64,000 nt of DNA. Source: Maratus speciosus (taxonomy: Eukaryota; Arthropoda; Arachnida; Araneae; Salticidae). Position 1 is the stretch's first letter, and each line of letters opens with the position of its first letter. The stretch spans positions 352,681,087-352,745,086 of the forward strand of contig OZ010790.1 in assembly GCA_963932465.1 (NCBI GenBank), in the 5' to 3' direction. Made by a program: the position numbers and the translations under genes. Shown here piece by piece: positions 12,132 to 23,160 of the stretch. Under the pieces are notes generated by a model, which saw nothing but the letters and a program-made list of their open reading frames with translations, searched no databases and had not been told where the DNA came from.

Positions 12132-13548
12132 GTTTAATCTGTTTGACATTTTTAATATATCTTTTTAAAAGGAATGTTTTTTAATGGATTAAAAATTATT
12201 TTTTCATAATTTTTTGTGGTTTCTATTTTGGAGCTTGTTGAAATGTAACAAAAAACGGAAATGTCGTAGACTGTGCTTTTTACTCTATCTATAACTTTAG
12301 AATTCAAATGTGAGTGATGTGATGATTATTAATGTATTGCTTAGTATTGTTTATTACGTTTTATGCATAAAAGAATGTTTTATCTTATTTCTTTTTTTTG
12401 TTTTATGATCATTTGAATGCCAATGTTCCACATGTGGAACGTTGGTGGTTCAGAGTACAAAATTATCTTATTGTTTTTTTTTTTTTTTTTTTTTTAGGAT
12501 CTTGATCATTTTTACATGTCTCCTTTGGGCGATTTTTTTTTATTATTTTCGTATCAGTATTATTAAAAAATAAATTTTATGATATATATTTCTTGCACCT
12601 GTTGCCAAAATGTCTGTGAAATATTTTTGAACCAATAAATGCCAATAAAATCTACAAAAGAATTGCAAAAAACAAGAAGGAGGAAAGTTTGATTATTATA
12701 GTGATGGCAAAGTTATTTGTGTACGATGGAGTGACAACAGTATCGTTACTGTTATATTAAATTGGGAAGCTAACACATCGCTAACTCAAAGTGGAACATG
12801 ATATTCTCGACAATTGAAGCGAGAAGTTTCAATCAAATAACCTCGATTGATTAAGATTGTATAATTATAATATGGGTAGTGTAGAATTTTTGGATTATTT
12901 GCTTGGAACATATCGTCCAGTACTTCGATGATAAAATTGGTGATGAAATCTGTTTGCAAATGAACTAAATATGGCTTTTGTTACTTGTCAAGCAGTAGGT
13001 TCAAAAGAAACACTAAGCCATTTGGAGTTTCATCGTGAAATTGTTGCCATAAAAATTGGATTTGATGTTTCAGAAAGGGAATAGAAAGTCCTACTGCTCC
13101 AATAATTATAGACATTATCACATCATTCAGTAGCTATTGTTTTTCGTCTTCTACTCAAGAAGATTCTCAAATCGACAGAAAAACATGAATAAATGGTGTG
13201 AATATTATGGAAAGCGTATGCATGAAAAATGTTTTCAGGCCTTTCATAAACATTTATTTTTTTGTTAGTGACTAGTTAACATGTTCTTAAAATAGAAACA
13301 TTTTTTACTTTACTTTGTTTTGTTATGTGTGCAGTGCTGGTATGATTTCGAAAGAAAAATTCGCCAAAATGTACAAATGTTATTCGTACCGCCAACGTTC
13401 CACAAGTGGAACATACCTGTAACTCCACTACTATTTTACATAACATCCCAAAATTCGGCACGCAACCTTAGAATTAATCTAAATCGTCTCAAAAAGAATT
13501 TCAAATTAATTTGACAAGCAGTTCATGGTGCGGCGGGTAAAAGGTTAA
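11953..13548 (+). mobile_element. piggyBac element with decayed transposase
   Basis: The ends are TTAACCTTTTACCCGCC and GGCGGGTAAAAGGTTAA, both including the TTAA target typical of piggyBac. Because of the 120-base duplication there are two possible left ends (TTAA at 11953 or 12073). Inside the ends sits GTTCCACAAGTGGAAC (also at 13398), and a variant palindrome CCAATGTTCCACATGTGGAA at 12421. Transposase remains lie at 12676-13255. Length (about 1.5 kb) is shorter than an autonomous element, so the N-terminal coding part has been lost. Confidence 0.85.
12676..13255 (+). pseudogene. piggyBac transposase remnant (C-terminal half)
   Basis: The family enzyme excises and inserts DNA at TTAA. Recognisable blocks occur in order: KFDYYSDGKVICVRWSDNS from about 12685, matching the conserved SDG..VRW.DN block; then a stop; RQLKREVSIK from about 12807 and a block ending YNYNMGSVEFLDYLLGTYRP near 12861-12920, corresponding to the family's YN.HMGGVD motif that includes a catalytic aspartate region (here GGVD reads GSVE); FANELNMAFVTCQAVGSKET near 12952; then WCEYYGKRMHEKCFQAFHK near 13200-13255, resembling the C-terminal cysteine/histidine ribbon. 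Frame changes and stops separate the blocks, so it is inactive. It lies between the TTAA-flanked ends described for the element. The N-terminal half is missing. Confidence 0.8.
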
Positions 13549-14629
13549 TATAATATAAAGTGCTCTTATTTATTTGCTTAAAAGGACTCGGCACATTACC
13601 AATATCGAAACATAATTAAAATTTTGATTTCCAAATTTTTATTAATCACACACCGTATACATTCGACTACTTCCTGACACTATTTCAGGCTAATACGGAA
13701 TACAGAACCACAGTTAATTTTTATTTAACAAACATTTAATATCATATTCATCCTTTAAAGAAATACTTAATCTCATTTATCTGATTTTGTATATGTTAAG
13801 ATTCGCTATGTCATCCAAATGCTACGGCTTTTCTAGCTATGCATGCAAGGGTTTTAATTTTCTTCTAGTTTAACACCATACCATTTATAAAATAATTAAG
13901 GATTGAATTTGTAACGCCTTAACAAATTTTGTTAAAAAAAAATCAGATATACAAAAAAACAATAGCCATTATCTAGAGGTTTTTTCGGTTGTATTTAGTC
14001 AACACATTTTATCTTTAAAAAAAACTATTAAACTTCAAAATATTATTACAGACCTCCAATAAAAAATCGGTTGAATAAAAATAAAATAAAATACCAGTAG
14101 TGTTTTAAATTAGGTGTTTAAAATTGAACTTTTTAAAAAATATCTTGAAAAAAATGTTTTTTTTTGTATACGTTTTTCTAACATAACTATAAAAATATCT
14201 AAACACTTCTTCTTTAAGGTTGACGATAGAAAAAAATTGTTTGGGATTCCGAATAATCCCCATAATGCGTCATTCAAATTGCATGACTGCAAGTTGTAAA
14301 GAATAAATTAAATGTGTTTTCACATCTATTATTTGCCAAATGACACATGTTTCCTTTTTCTCACAGTAGGAGACTTCCTCTTTTAATCTTTAACATATTA
14401 TTTTGTACCGTAGCTTGAAATTAGATGAAATCATTATGCAAAACTTTCATTTTTAATATGCACCAAAAGTCTTTTCTTATAATTATGAAAAATGGTATGC
14501 ATAACATGTTTTAAGAATAATATTGTCCATTTACAATTACAAACAGGAAAAAGTAAAAGATATCTGAATATATAAATGTATATATGTATATCACTATGTA
14601 GATTTTTCTTGATTAGGAAGCATTGCTAT
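13549..14629. other. AT-rich DNA without recognised feature
   Basis: Only short frames in AT-rich sequence; no terminal repeats or protein motifs identified. Confidence 0.55.
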
Positions 14630-15187
14630 TTTTTACCCGACTGCCAAGAAGGCTTATATGTTTCACGCGTATCTGGGTATGTGGATTTTTTATACCCTCG
14701 AAACATCTCAACGGCTGGATGGATTTTAATGAATGAGGTCTCTATAGATTTGTCATAACTGTCCAATGATTATACGCTAGGTTTTGTTTTTATAAATTCA
14801 AAATAGCGGCGGTAAAATACGAAATGGCGGTAGAGACGCTATTTTTTTTCACGCATCATATTGAGTGGCATATCATTGGATAGGTCTTTCAAAACGAAGG
14901 AGATGTTTAAATATTACACAACCTAGAAGTTGTGTTGTTAGGAGCTCTACCTTTACAGCAACATCTATCACAGACATCTATAGGCCTCATCAAAACATTG
15001 TTTATAGATTGGAACTGACAATTAAACACAACTTAAAACTCATCAATACAAGTAAATAAAAAAACTAGGTAAGTAATATAAAAAATACATTCACACTGAT
15101 GAGAAATAATTAATTAGTTCGCTTTTTACGCCGTCGGGTTTTTTGATTTTTTAAATTTAATTTTTACTTATTTATTGAAATTGATAT
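14630..15187 (+). repeat. Unclassified dispersed repeat, copy 2
   Basis: This is the shorter copy of the family at 1193-2144 in opposite orientation. It reads TTTTTACCCGA, CACGCGTATCTGGGTATG, ACATCTCAACGGCTGG, then CTCATCAAAACATTG and GTAAGTAATAT, ending near ATTAGTTCGCTTTTTACG and an AT tail. It lacks the ~340-base block of copy 1. Confidence 0.8.
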
Positions 15188-15982
15188 ATATTTAAAGACT
15201 AAAAAGGATGCACACATTTAAATTTCAGGGACAGCAAATGCGAACTTCACAAATAATGTTTTATCATAACGATATATTTTGAAGAGTATTGCTTTGTGTT
15301 CATGTGACGTTAGTAATTCGTTTATTAACATTTCTTGCAAAAATTACTACTTTTATCACAGAAACATTTCGTAATCACAAATATAAACGCATAAACTATT
15401 GTTATGTCTCCTGTGCTTTAGAAGCGGAAATGATGAAATAAACTAACTCTATAAATGCTATGCAATACAGGCGCTAATTAGTTGAAACATTGATTCATAA
15501 TATAAATATTATAGAGTATATATATATATGTATATAGAGAGAGATAGAGATTTATGTATATAGTATATAGTTTTATATAAATATAACTATGTTTTAGGCT
15601 ATAAAGGTATAACTATAAATTAGAAATTATAAAAAATCATTTCATTTTTAATAAATGGAAAATATTCAACGAATAAATCTCACTCGGAATATTAAATAAA
15701 CTGCAAATATATCACTGCATTACATTAAATTAATATATATACAGGACAGACACAATTAACTAGTACTGAAAAAAAATGTTAGGATTTCACCAGTTTGTGA
15801 AAAATATATTTTCAAAAATATAGCCAGGATTGAAATAATGTGTAAAAAACTAAAGTGTAAGTAAGATATGTGTAATTTTATGGAAAAAAGAATGTAATAG
15901 ATGTGGTGTACGTTAGCATTTTTGGTTAGCTTTCATTACGAAAAGCTATTTATTGCAGACGTCCGGAGGAAAACAATTCCGA

Positions 15983-16018
<36 letters not shown>

Positions 16019-16019
16019 A
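15188..16019. other. AT-rich DNA with TA microsatellite
   Basis: A (TA)n run lies at about 15987-16014 and a GAGAGATAGAGA patch near 15537. No gene recognised. Confidence 0.6.
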
Positions 16020-16745
16020 TTTAAAGGCTAAATATCAAAGGCATATTTAAAGGCTAAAGTTACAGATATTTTTATGAACTTTAATAATAGAAATTTAAAT
16101 ATTGAACACTTTGAAAATCTTTTTAAATTTGTAGTAAATGAAAATTAATTATATGATGGTTTACGGGTTTATAAACAAATTAAAGGTATTACTATGGGGG
16201 GAGCTGTAACTCCATTCTAGCAGATATCTATCTCTACACATTTGGAAATGACGCCACAAGAGATAATTATTTTGTTACTTTCAGATACTTGTACAATGAT
16301 GATATTTTGATTATTAATATTAAGAATGCCCCTACGATTCGTAAATTTGACTATTATCTAGTCAGTTTAAACATGAAAACAGCTCCAGATAATCATAAGA
16401 GAATTAACTATCTGGATGTTTATATTGCAATCGAATGTAATAATCTGATCACATATATTTATGATAAAAGGAATCTTTTTGATTTTAACACAATTAACAT
16501 TTTAGAATTCAGTTCAAAGGTGCATTTTTTAATCTTTAAAAATATCTGTATCTATGGTTCAACTGGTATAGCGAGAATACGTTCTAGATTTAAAATTATT
16601 GTACGACGTTATTAAACTCTATGATTCCGCAACTGAACATGGTTATCTCTCGAGTCAATTAATGCATTTGACTTTGAACTATGTAAAATATAAGATTTGC
16701 CGGAAAAAGCTGTATTTTCATTTCGATAAAAGTGTCGATTAATTA
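16020..16745 (+). pseudogene. Penelope-like retroelement reverse transcriptase remnant
   Basis: A Penelope-like element encodes a reverse transcriptase joined to a GIY-YIG endonuclease. Here conceptual translation gives VYKQIKGITMGGAVTP at about 16156-16212, the family's GI.MG....P block. After a frame change it gives LADIYLYTFGNDATRD, then FRYLYNDDILIIN near 16277-16315, which is the YxDD catalytic palm motif with two additional residues before DD. YLDVYIAIECNNL, ITYIYDKRNLFDFNTINI follow near 16408-16500, matching the downstream YLDL...YDKRDDFNF stretch of the family. One frameshift (near 16207) and a stop inactivate it. The region downstream to 16745 still shows weak coding similarity. No endonuclease domain follows, and no terminal repeats were found. 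A GIY-YIG piece of the same superfamily lies at 28731-29186, but whether both come from one family is unknown. Confidence 0.7.
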
Positions 16746-17029
16746 GCGATTTACCAATTGTGTATCGATTAGCACTAAGCAAAATTTTTGTAAATCATAG
16801 TTTTAGTCTGGTCTCGGCAGGTTTGGAAGACTTTACATGTGTTTTGGAATACTCCGAAAGAAATTTTGAAATACTTATATACCTTTTTATCATCAGCCTA
16901 CTACCTGCAGATAGTCGAGGGATATTAAAATAGCATACCTCTACATCTTAATGCAAACATTAAATAAACAACTTACATACAGAAATAACACAGAAAAAGA
17001 AATAAAATTAACAAAGATAATATGTTTAC

Positions 17030-17086
<57 letters not shown>

Positions 17087-18154
17087 AATAATATTAAGGA
17101 AGAAAAAATAAATAAAATGATAAATTCGAAAACTCCTAAACAAAGCATTTCTAGATTTACATCTAATATTGTGTTTAATATATTCATAAACATAAAACAA
17201 CTCAAATATTATACTTCATTTGACTTTGGTAAAAGTCTTCCTCAGACTGTTTATAAAACCCTCAATTCAATAAACATATTTATGTACAGCATCCGAATTC
17301 TAACACAGAAGTATTATATTTATTATTATTCTGAGGTTTGCTTTCATCAGCGATCCTCAGGCGGATTATCATTTCACGGCACATAGATAGACAACTGCCT
17401 ATATAAACATATACCGTCAAAATTATCATACAAATCTCGGACCTAATTTAAAATGTAATCAAGTTAAAAAATAGAATAACTTTGTAACACATTACAAGAA
17501 ACACTTATCTTTTACTTATTAGGAGCACACATATATGTAGAATCATGAAGTGATTCAGGAATTTCTCATTATTGAAAAGAAAAAGATAGGAGTGGCTACA
17601 AAGACCCCTATGCGTATTTCTATTCGCTGCGGTTCATAACCGCATACTGCGCGGCATCAACCAGGGTGATCTTAGTGAATCGAGATTGGCCGGGTCCTAA
17701 TCAGAGGGCAACACTCAGATTTGTTCGTCAAATACAAAGTATTGTTATACATTTACACTTGTCATCATGATGCAACACAATTTGGCGTAAGATTTTTGGA
17801 TGGAAGGGCTGAAAATAAACATACATTGACATGACGCTTTCATTGAATACTAATAGCTTATTTGAACCGAAATCACAAGTTTCACATTAAAGATATCAAA
17901 CCGTGTGCTTCCAATTTCTTCTTACTGTTACCCCAGTTGCTGCAGATAAATGCACAGCTATAATATTTATATCATAATATTACTTAATAAAGGTAATAGT
18001 TTTCATTTATATATTTTTTTATAAATACAATTTATTAATGCTGGAAGTAAAACAACACAAAATGAATGCAATGTTCCTCAACAACAAATGACATAATTGT
18101 AAGTTATATAACAGAAAAACTATTATATCGACTCTAATTGTATAGATTGTCACG
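16746..18154. other. Non-coding stretch with poly-A tract
   Basis: Contains the 49-base A run at 17036. A less AT-rich patch at about 17590-17720 (GCGGTTCATAACCGC and nearby) stands out in composition, but I could not assign it to a gene or repeat. Confidence 0.5.
17036..17084. repeat. Poly-A tract, 49 bases
   Basis: An uninterrupted A run. It is not attached to any element end that I can define. Confidence 0.95.
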
Positions 18155-18156
18155 TA

Positions 18157-19324
18157 GGGGAGACCGGAGCAAGATGACGAATGTCTTAATTTTTCCGTTT
18201 TCCACTAGATGGCAGCATCAAACGGACACTACTGGTTCTCCTATCGGCCGTTCGTTAAACAATAGTACAGATACGCTGAAATCATCATTTTTGTGTGAGT
18301 TGTGAAGCTTTGATTGTTTACCGCTACCACGTTATAACTTTTATGCATGTGTAAATAAGCTCTGCTACAGATACATGTAAGATATATCGTTTCTCTTTCA
18401 TATTTATGAGTAACTTAGTTTAAATACTGCCTATTACCATGAATAAATGTCAATTAATCGCCTTCCTTCATGACAATGAAAACGAATATTTTTAAACAGG
18501 CAGTCCGGAGCAAGATGACGAGCCCCGTGTTTCGGAATTTATTAAAATAACTGTATTGTCCATTCTATTTAAATCCTGTAAACGTTTGTTTGTCTGTGTG
18601 TTTGTCCGCGCGATCTTGCGCTTCTATCTCCTCTGGGGCTAAGGGTCGCATCGGATCGCGGAAGGTGTCTTTCGAAATGGGGCGAGAAGAGGAAAACATT
18701 TTTTGCCATCCGCTAAACCCCCCTAGCCTCCCCAAAAGAAAAACCCTATCGGGGTCAGTATCTCCGCTTCCTAGCGTCCGATCCGTACGAGGGGGTACCG
18801 TTCAGCGGGGTTGGACCTCGGGGGTCAAGACCTCCCCTCCCCCAAATAATTCAAATATTGTGACCCACCAGCAGAAGGAAATCCAGTGCTGTAAATTCCC
18901 AGAGTGGTGGCATGAGGAATGTTCCAATTATGAAAATGGCATTTTTATTTGTGACTACTGTTAACTGCACAACTAAACCTTTCAAAATTCCGTTACAATG
19001 CATTATGCTTAGTCGGACACTTTGTAAGATGTAAAAGCACAGTTATCATTTGTTTAACTATGTACCATATTCAACAGATAAAATATGTTCAACCTTTTTC
19101 AGTGTTCTCATCTTGCCCCAGTACTGTGGCAAAATGACAATTTGTTAATGTTATGCAAAAATAAAATTATCCTTTATGTTTTGTATTTGAAAAATTAAAT
19201 GGTAATATATTTAATATTACAATAAATACTCTAACAATCCATGTAAAATTAATTTTACTATACTTAAAAATGAATTAAAAAACAACAAAAATTGTTAACA
19301 TAGTCATCTTGCCCCGGTCTCCCC
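18157..19324 (+). mobile_element. pogo/Tigger-like DNA element, internally deleted
   Basis: The ends are GGGGAGACCGGAGCAAGATG and, inverted, CATCTTGCCCCGGTCTCCCC, flanked by TA on both sides (18155-18156 and 19325-19326). Target TA and a cysteine/histidine tail at 18860-18964 suggest the pogo/Tigger branch of Tc1/mariner. A second inverted pair lies inside: CCGGAGCAAGATGACGAG near 18506 and CATCTTGCCCC near 19112. A GC-richer island at about 18590-18850 may be a further insertion. Confidence 0.75.
18860..18964 (+). pseudogene. PHD-like C-terminal tail of a pogo-type transposase (fragment)
   Basis: The open frame ending with TAA at 18962-18964 reads VTHQQKEIQCCKFPEWWHE followed by ECSNYENGIFICDYC. 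The pattern (Cys-Cys, W-W-H, Cys, then C-x2-C) is the second half of a PHD-type zinc finger. Some pogo/Tigger transposases of invertebrates end with such a finger, often just before the stop codon as here (recalled, not searched). The frame continues upstream to about 18590 but becomes unrelated GC-rich sequence there, so the rest of the transposase, including the DDE core, is missing. Its place between TA-flanked inverted ends supports the transposon reading rather than a host PHD gene. A host exon cannot be fully excluded, but the immediate stop and short length argue against it. Confidence 0.6.
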
Positions 19325-19814
19325 TACTAGATACACTAAATAATTAACAAAAATATATCCGTACGTACAGCAATTACATTTTTTTATTAGTTTATATATG
19401 CTGCATTTTTAGTTTCAAATGTAGACATAGCCAAACAAATTTCTTTATATCTAAATAAAATGTATTATCTTTTATCATTGTCATGCTTAGTTTTACTTTC
19501 ATTCGCACGGTTATGTAACTCCATCTATGATATTTACATATTATAGCAAACGCATTAATTACTTTACTCTTCTGATAAAATATTTATATATTGCTGTAGG
19601 ATATATTGTAAGCATATTTTAATGATGAAAACCGTTTTCTGACAATGAAGTACAAAAGGCAAATATTTTATATAATTCAGGGAATATTTCGAAAAAAAAT
19701 TAAAAAAGAGAGCATTTTAAACGCTACATTATTATACATCTTCAAATGTACAATGTATTGTACAATAGATTTATTAAGATGACTGAAGTTCAATGCATAC
19801 TATTATAATGTCTA
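19325..19814. other. AT-rich spacer
   Basis: Nothing recognised between the pogo-like element and the next short element. Confidence 0.55.
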
Positions 19815-19893
19815 CACTGTAAAAAAAAAAAAAAAAAAAAACGGACTAAAAAATGGAAATACTATTTGCAATCTAGACGCCAGTACTATTTCC

Positions 19894-19927
<34 letters not shown>

Positions 19928-20087
19928 GGGAATTTTTATCTTAAACTACAGAAAAATTTCCGTTTTTAATCAGAAAAACGGAAACTTTTCTGTAATTTAT
20001 GGGTAAAAATTACCGTAAAAAACGGAAATATTATTGGCGTCTAGATTGCCAGTAGTAATTCCATTTTTTAGTCCGTTTTTTACAGTG
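19815..20087. mobile_element. MITE with CACTGTAAAAA ends
   Basis: Left arm CACTGTAAAAA...CGGACTAAAAAATGG, CAATCTAGACGCCAGTA and TTTCCG is mirrored by CGGAAATATTATTGGCG, TCTAGATTGCCAGTA, CCATTTTTTAGTCCG and TTTTTACAGTG. The centre also contains GGAAACTTTTC/GAAAAATTTCC palindromes. An A run (19821-19841) and T run (19896-19925) lie inside. No target duplication is clear, so the superfamily is unassigned. Confidence 0.85.
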
Positions 20088-20475
20088 CAGAGACTTACGA
20101 AGAAATCTAGTCTAACATATATAAAAATGTCTAAACATTGGTTTAAGTGTATCATTCTACAATGATATGCTGAAACAGCATAATTTTTTTTTTTTTATAT
20201 ATAATTATGGCGCCATGAAATGACGCAACACATTTTAAAATGTACATATAAACAACAGATAATTCCAGAAGGTTTATGCGCTAGCGAAATGGGTATCTTA
20301 CGAGTTTAGACAAACTTCAATATTTGTCGAAGGATTTTTCAATTTATTGAGGACTTGCAGTTCACACAAATAATGACGGTTCTATTCTTGTCAGAATTTC
20401 ATTTTTAATTTTCGTGCTGGTGTCCAGCTATTAAAAAAAATAAAGAATCTGAAACAGTGTAATTTTCATGAATAA
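20088..20475. other. AT-rich spacer
   Basis: No feature recognised. Confidence 0.55.
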
Positions 20476-20749
20476 TTAACCCTCTAAGTGTTTGGGGCGT
20501 ATTATTCCGTTCACTGAGCTCCAGGTTTCACAGCAATACAAGCAATATTTACGATAATATAATTCTATAGATTTAATGTATTTTAAATACATTGATGAAT
20601 GATTAATGCTCTCAAGGATTATATTCATATTTGTAATTGACTTTTTTTTATAATGTTGAAAGAATCATATTTTATTAGCATTTAAAACAAAACGCAGAGA
20701 AAACAACATTACAATTTTACCCTTTTGCAAGACGCTCGGAGGGTTTTAA
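20476..20749. mobile_element. TTAA-flanked short element (piggyBac-type), family P1 copy 1
   Basis: The left end is TTAACCCTCTAAGTG and the right end CGCTCGGAGGGTTTTAA, so the last bases mirror each other and both include TTAA. The copy at 39039-39266 has closely related ends (CTCGGAGGGTTTAA on its right). No coding sequence. Confidence 0.65.
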
Positions 20750-21047
20750 TAACGACTGCGAAGAAGGAATTAACAGGTGTCGATGTTTGTGAATCATGGC
20801 GTGAATTATTTTTTAGTCACAAGTGTGCTCAGTTGTTTTTCAAAATTTAAGACTCAATATTTAGTTGTTTTGAAAAACTTTTAAAGTTACACAAAATATT
20901 TGTTTTATTTTATAGAGCGCAAAATGTATTTGAAGTGTAAAATATTGATGAGATCATGATTGTTATCAATAGTTTTTTAATCCCACTATATTCTATTACA
21001 GTAGCATTTTATTTTTACTACACTATAAATAAAAAGGAGTACACAAT
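20750..21047. other. AT-rich spacer
   Basis: No feature recognised. Confidence 0.5.
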
Positions 21048-21285
21048 CGCAGAGTCAAAATATGCCCAACCTGTTTAGAGTGACTATTCACTCTGAGCAA
21101 AAGTGAAATTTTTGACTCTCTGAAAGAGTGAATACTCACTCCTGGGAAGTGATTATTCGCGCTAAACAGGGGCGTATAATCATTCTTTCGGAGGAGTGAC
21201 TATTCACTCTTGCTAAATGAGTGCGTTTTTTCACCTCTGGTAGGTGTGGATAGTCACTCTTTCATAGGAGTGAATGTTTATATTT
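21048..21285. repeat. Array of GAGTGA...TCACTC hairpin units, array 1
   Basis: Short palindromic units recur: AGTGACTATTCACT at about 21079, GAGTGAATACTCACTC at 21127, GAGTGACTATTCACTC at 21194, then GAGTGCG...CACCTC, GTGTGGATAGTCACTC and GAGTGAATG. Units are separated by roughly 8-30 bases often containing CTCT/AGAG or TTTCGGAGG. The spacing is loose, not a simple tandem repeat. A related array is at 23001-23160. Confidence 0.8.
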
Positions 21286-23000
21286 TATGTAGTCGATTCT
21301 TTTTTTATTTTACGTTTATAGTTATTTTAAAAGAATCACATCTTTTACAGCATGCAATGAAAATAGATATAAGCGAGGTAAATATAGGAATAAAATACTT
21401 TATTAGCAATGTTTATTTAATTCATAGTTAGTACTTTTAAATGTTTATTAATAAATTTTTAATAGGTGGATGTTAACTGTTTCCAATGTTTGATTTGATT
21501 TTACTTATTGTTTTAAATATAAAACCGTACTTTTTTCGTAAATTATTGCTATTTTTGCAAAGTTCAATTGTTCTAAAATATTTTTAAATTTTCCACTTAA
21601 AAAATAATACTTTTAAACTCACATCTTTTTAAAATAAGTTCTAAGCATGATTTAAAAATTAAGAATATGTAATTTTTTTAATCCGCTGTGATTTGCTTTT
21701 GTTTTATTTAATATGAACATGGAGTCTAAATTTTTAGTTCTCTGGAATAAGTATATATTTTTATTTTAAACATATTCCTTAACTTAATCACGATTTCTAA
21801 TTTTCGTCCGTTATTACTGAAAAATGGAATTAATAAAATATTTATTAATGAAACGACACGATAAGACATATTTAATTTTAAAAAATATTCGCGTAGATAT
21901 TATATTTTGTGAATATGAGCAAAATAGATTTTATATTTTTCATAGGAAAAGATTGCCCTCGGAAATAGAAAAAAAGGAAATTTAAAAATAATGTAAATGA
22001 CTGCATATCAAATATTCTTATTGTTTGAAAAAAATATTCAGTCCTATATTATGCAAGTAAATATGCACTTTTAAAAAAAGTATAGCTAAGCAGTCTTATC
22101 CATAAACTTCAAAACGGGCATAAAAAACATTTTATTTCAGTGCTTAAATATCATGTTTTATTGTTTGGTGTCAAAAATTACGTGTAACAAAAACGTAGAA
22201 AACGCGTTTAGAATAGAAAGAAATTTAATAACTGATGCAGAATGTCTATAATTATTTTTTTTAATATTACTCATCCCCGAAATTTTAAAATCATATACCG
22301 CAGAAAAATGCTTACTTACAAGTAAAAAAATAAATATAGCAACTTTTTCGTAATATCATAAACATCAAATATCATATTTAACTCCGAAACAATAATAATT
22401 ATGATAAATTCTCTAAGTGTGTATAATCAGAAATAAGAAATAAACAAAAAAGTCTCATATAATGGTAAATTAATGTTTAAATTGTGTCTGCTATCAATTG
22501 AAAAAATCCAGTTATCTTCTGAGTCAGACAAAACAAAATATATAAAACTTTTTTTCGATCGTTGGCAAAAGTATTTTGCATCAGAGTATTGAATGTGAAG
22601 AATAAAATATATACACACATTTTTTTTATACACATTGCCCGAACTAATGAAGTTTTGGTTATTCTTTGCTAAGCATTGTATGTTATTCAATTGTTAAAAC
22701 AATTATATTTCAAACCTCTACACGAAGAAATATAATAGACAATCAGTTTCGAACACTCTACGATCAATCTGTTTCTATGCAACGTACGACTATTAGCTCA
22801 TAATTTTAACATTTCATATCTATACGAATAAAGGATTAAAATTAAATAAGACTTACCTTTATGTGTTTCATAAAGAATAATTTTAATGATATCCTAATCT
22901 GTTAATATTAAGATGGCGGACGAAAATGTTATCATTTTTCTTATCTTTTAAGGGCGTCGTCAACTTGCTGTTTCGATTGGTTAATAAACAATGCAAACGA
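21286..23000. other. AT-rich DNA between two hairpin arrays
   Basis: About 1.7 kb with no recognisable gene. The two GAGTG arrays bracket it, but their outer ends are not clear inverted repeats, so I do not claim one element. Confidence 0.5.
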
Positions 23001-23160
23001 AGTCACTCTTTCAGGAGTGAGACATTTCACTCCTTTCTAGAGAGTGGAAAATTCCACTCTTTAAGGAGTGTTTTTTAAAAAAATTCACTCCAAAAAGGGC
23101 GAAAATGTCTGTCATTCTTCCAAAGAGTGAACTTTTAACTCCTCCCATTTTTAGAGTGCA
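23001..23160. repeat. Array of GAGTG...CACTC hairpin units, array 2
   Basis: Units read GAGTGAGACATTTCACTC (23014), GAGTGGAAAATTCCACTC (23043), GAGTG-(T/A)n-CACTC (23065), a decayed GGGCGAAAATG unit, and GAGTGAACTTTTAACTC (23125), ending with a lone GAGTGC. Spacers commonly read CTTTNNAGGA. The core pentamers are the same as in array 1, but the inner loops differ. Confidence 0.8.

Noticed and set aside
17590..17720. GC-richer patch as a possible exon
   Set aside because: One frame is open for about 60 codons, but no domain is recognisable and no splice sites could be argued.
19815..20087. hAT assignment for the CACTGTAAAAA MITE
   Set aside because: The flanking 8 bases do not match and TA is not on both sides, so no superfamily is assigned.
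21048..23160. CRISPR-like arrays
   Set aside because: The units are palindromes with variable loops and irregular spacing, there are no equal-length repeats with unique spacers and no cas genes, and the DNA is eukaryotic.
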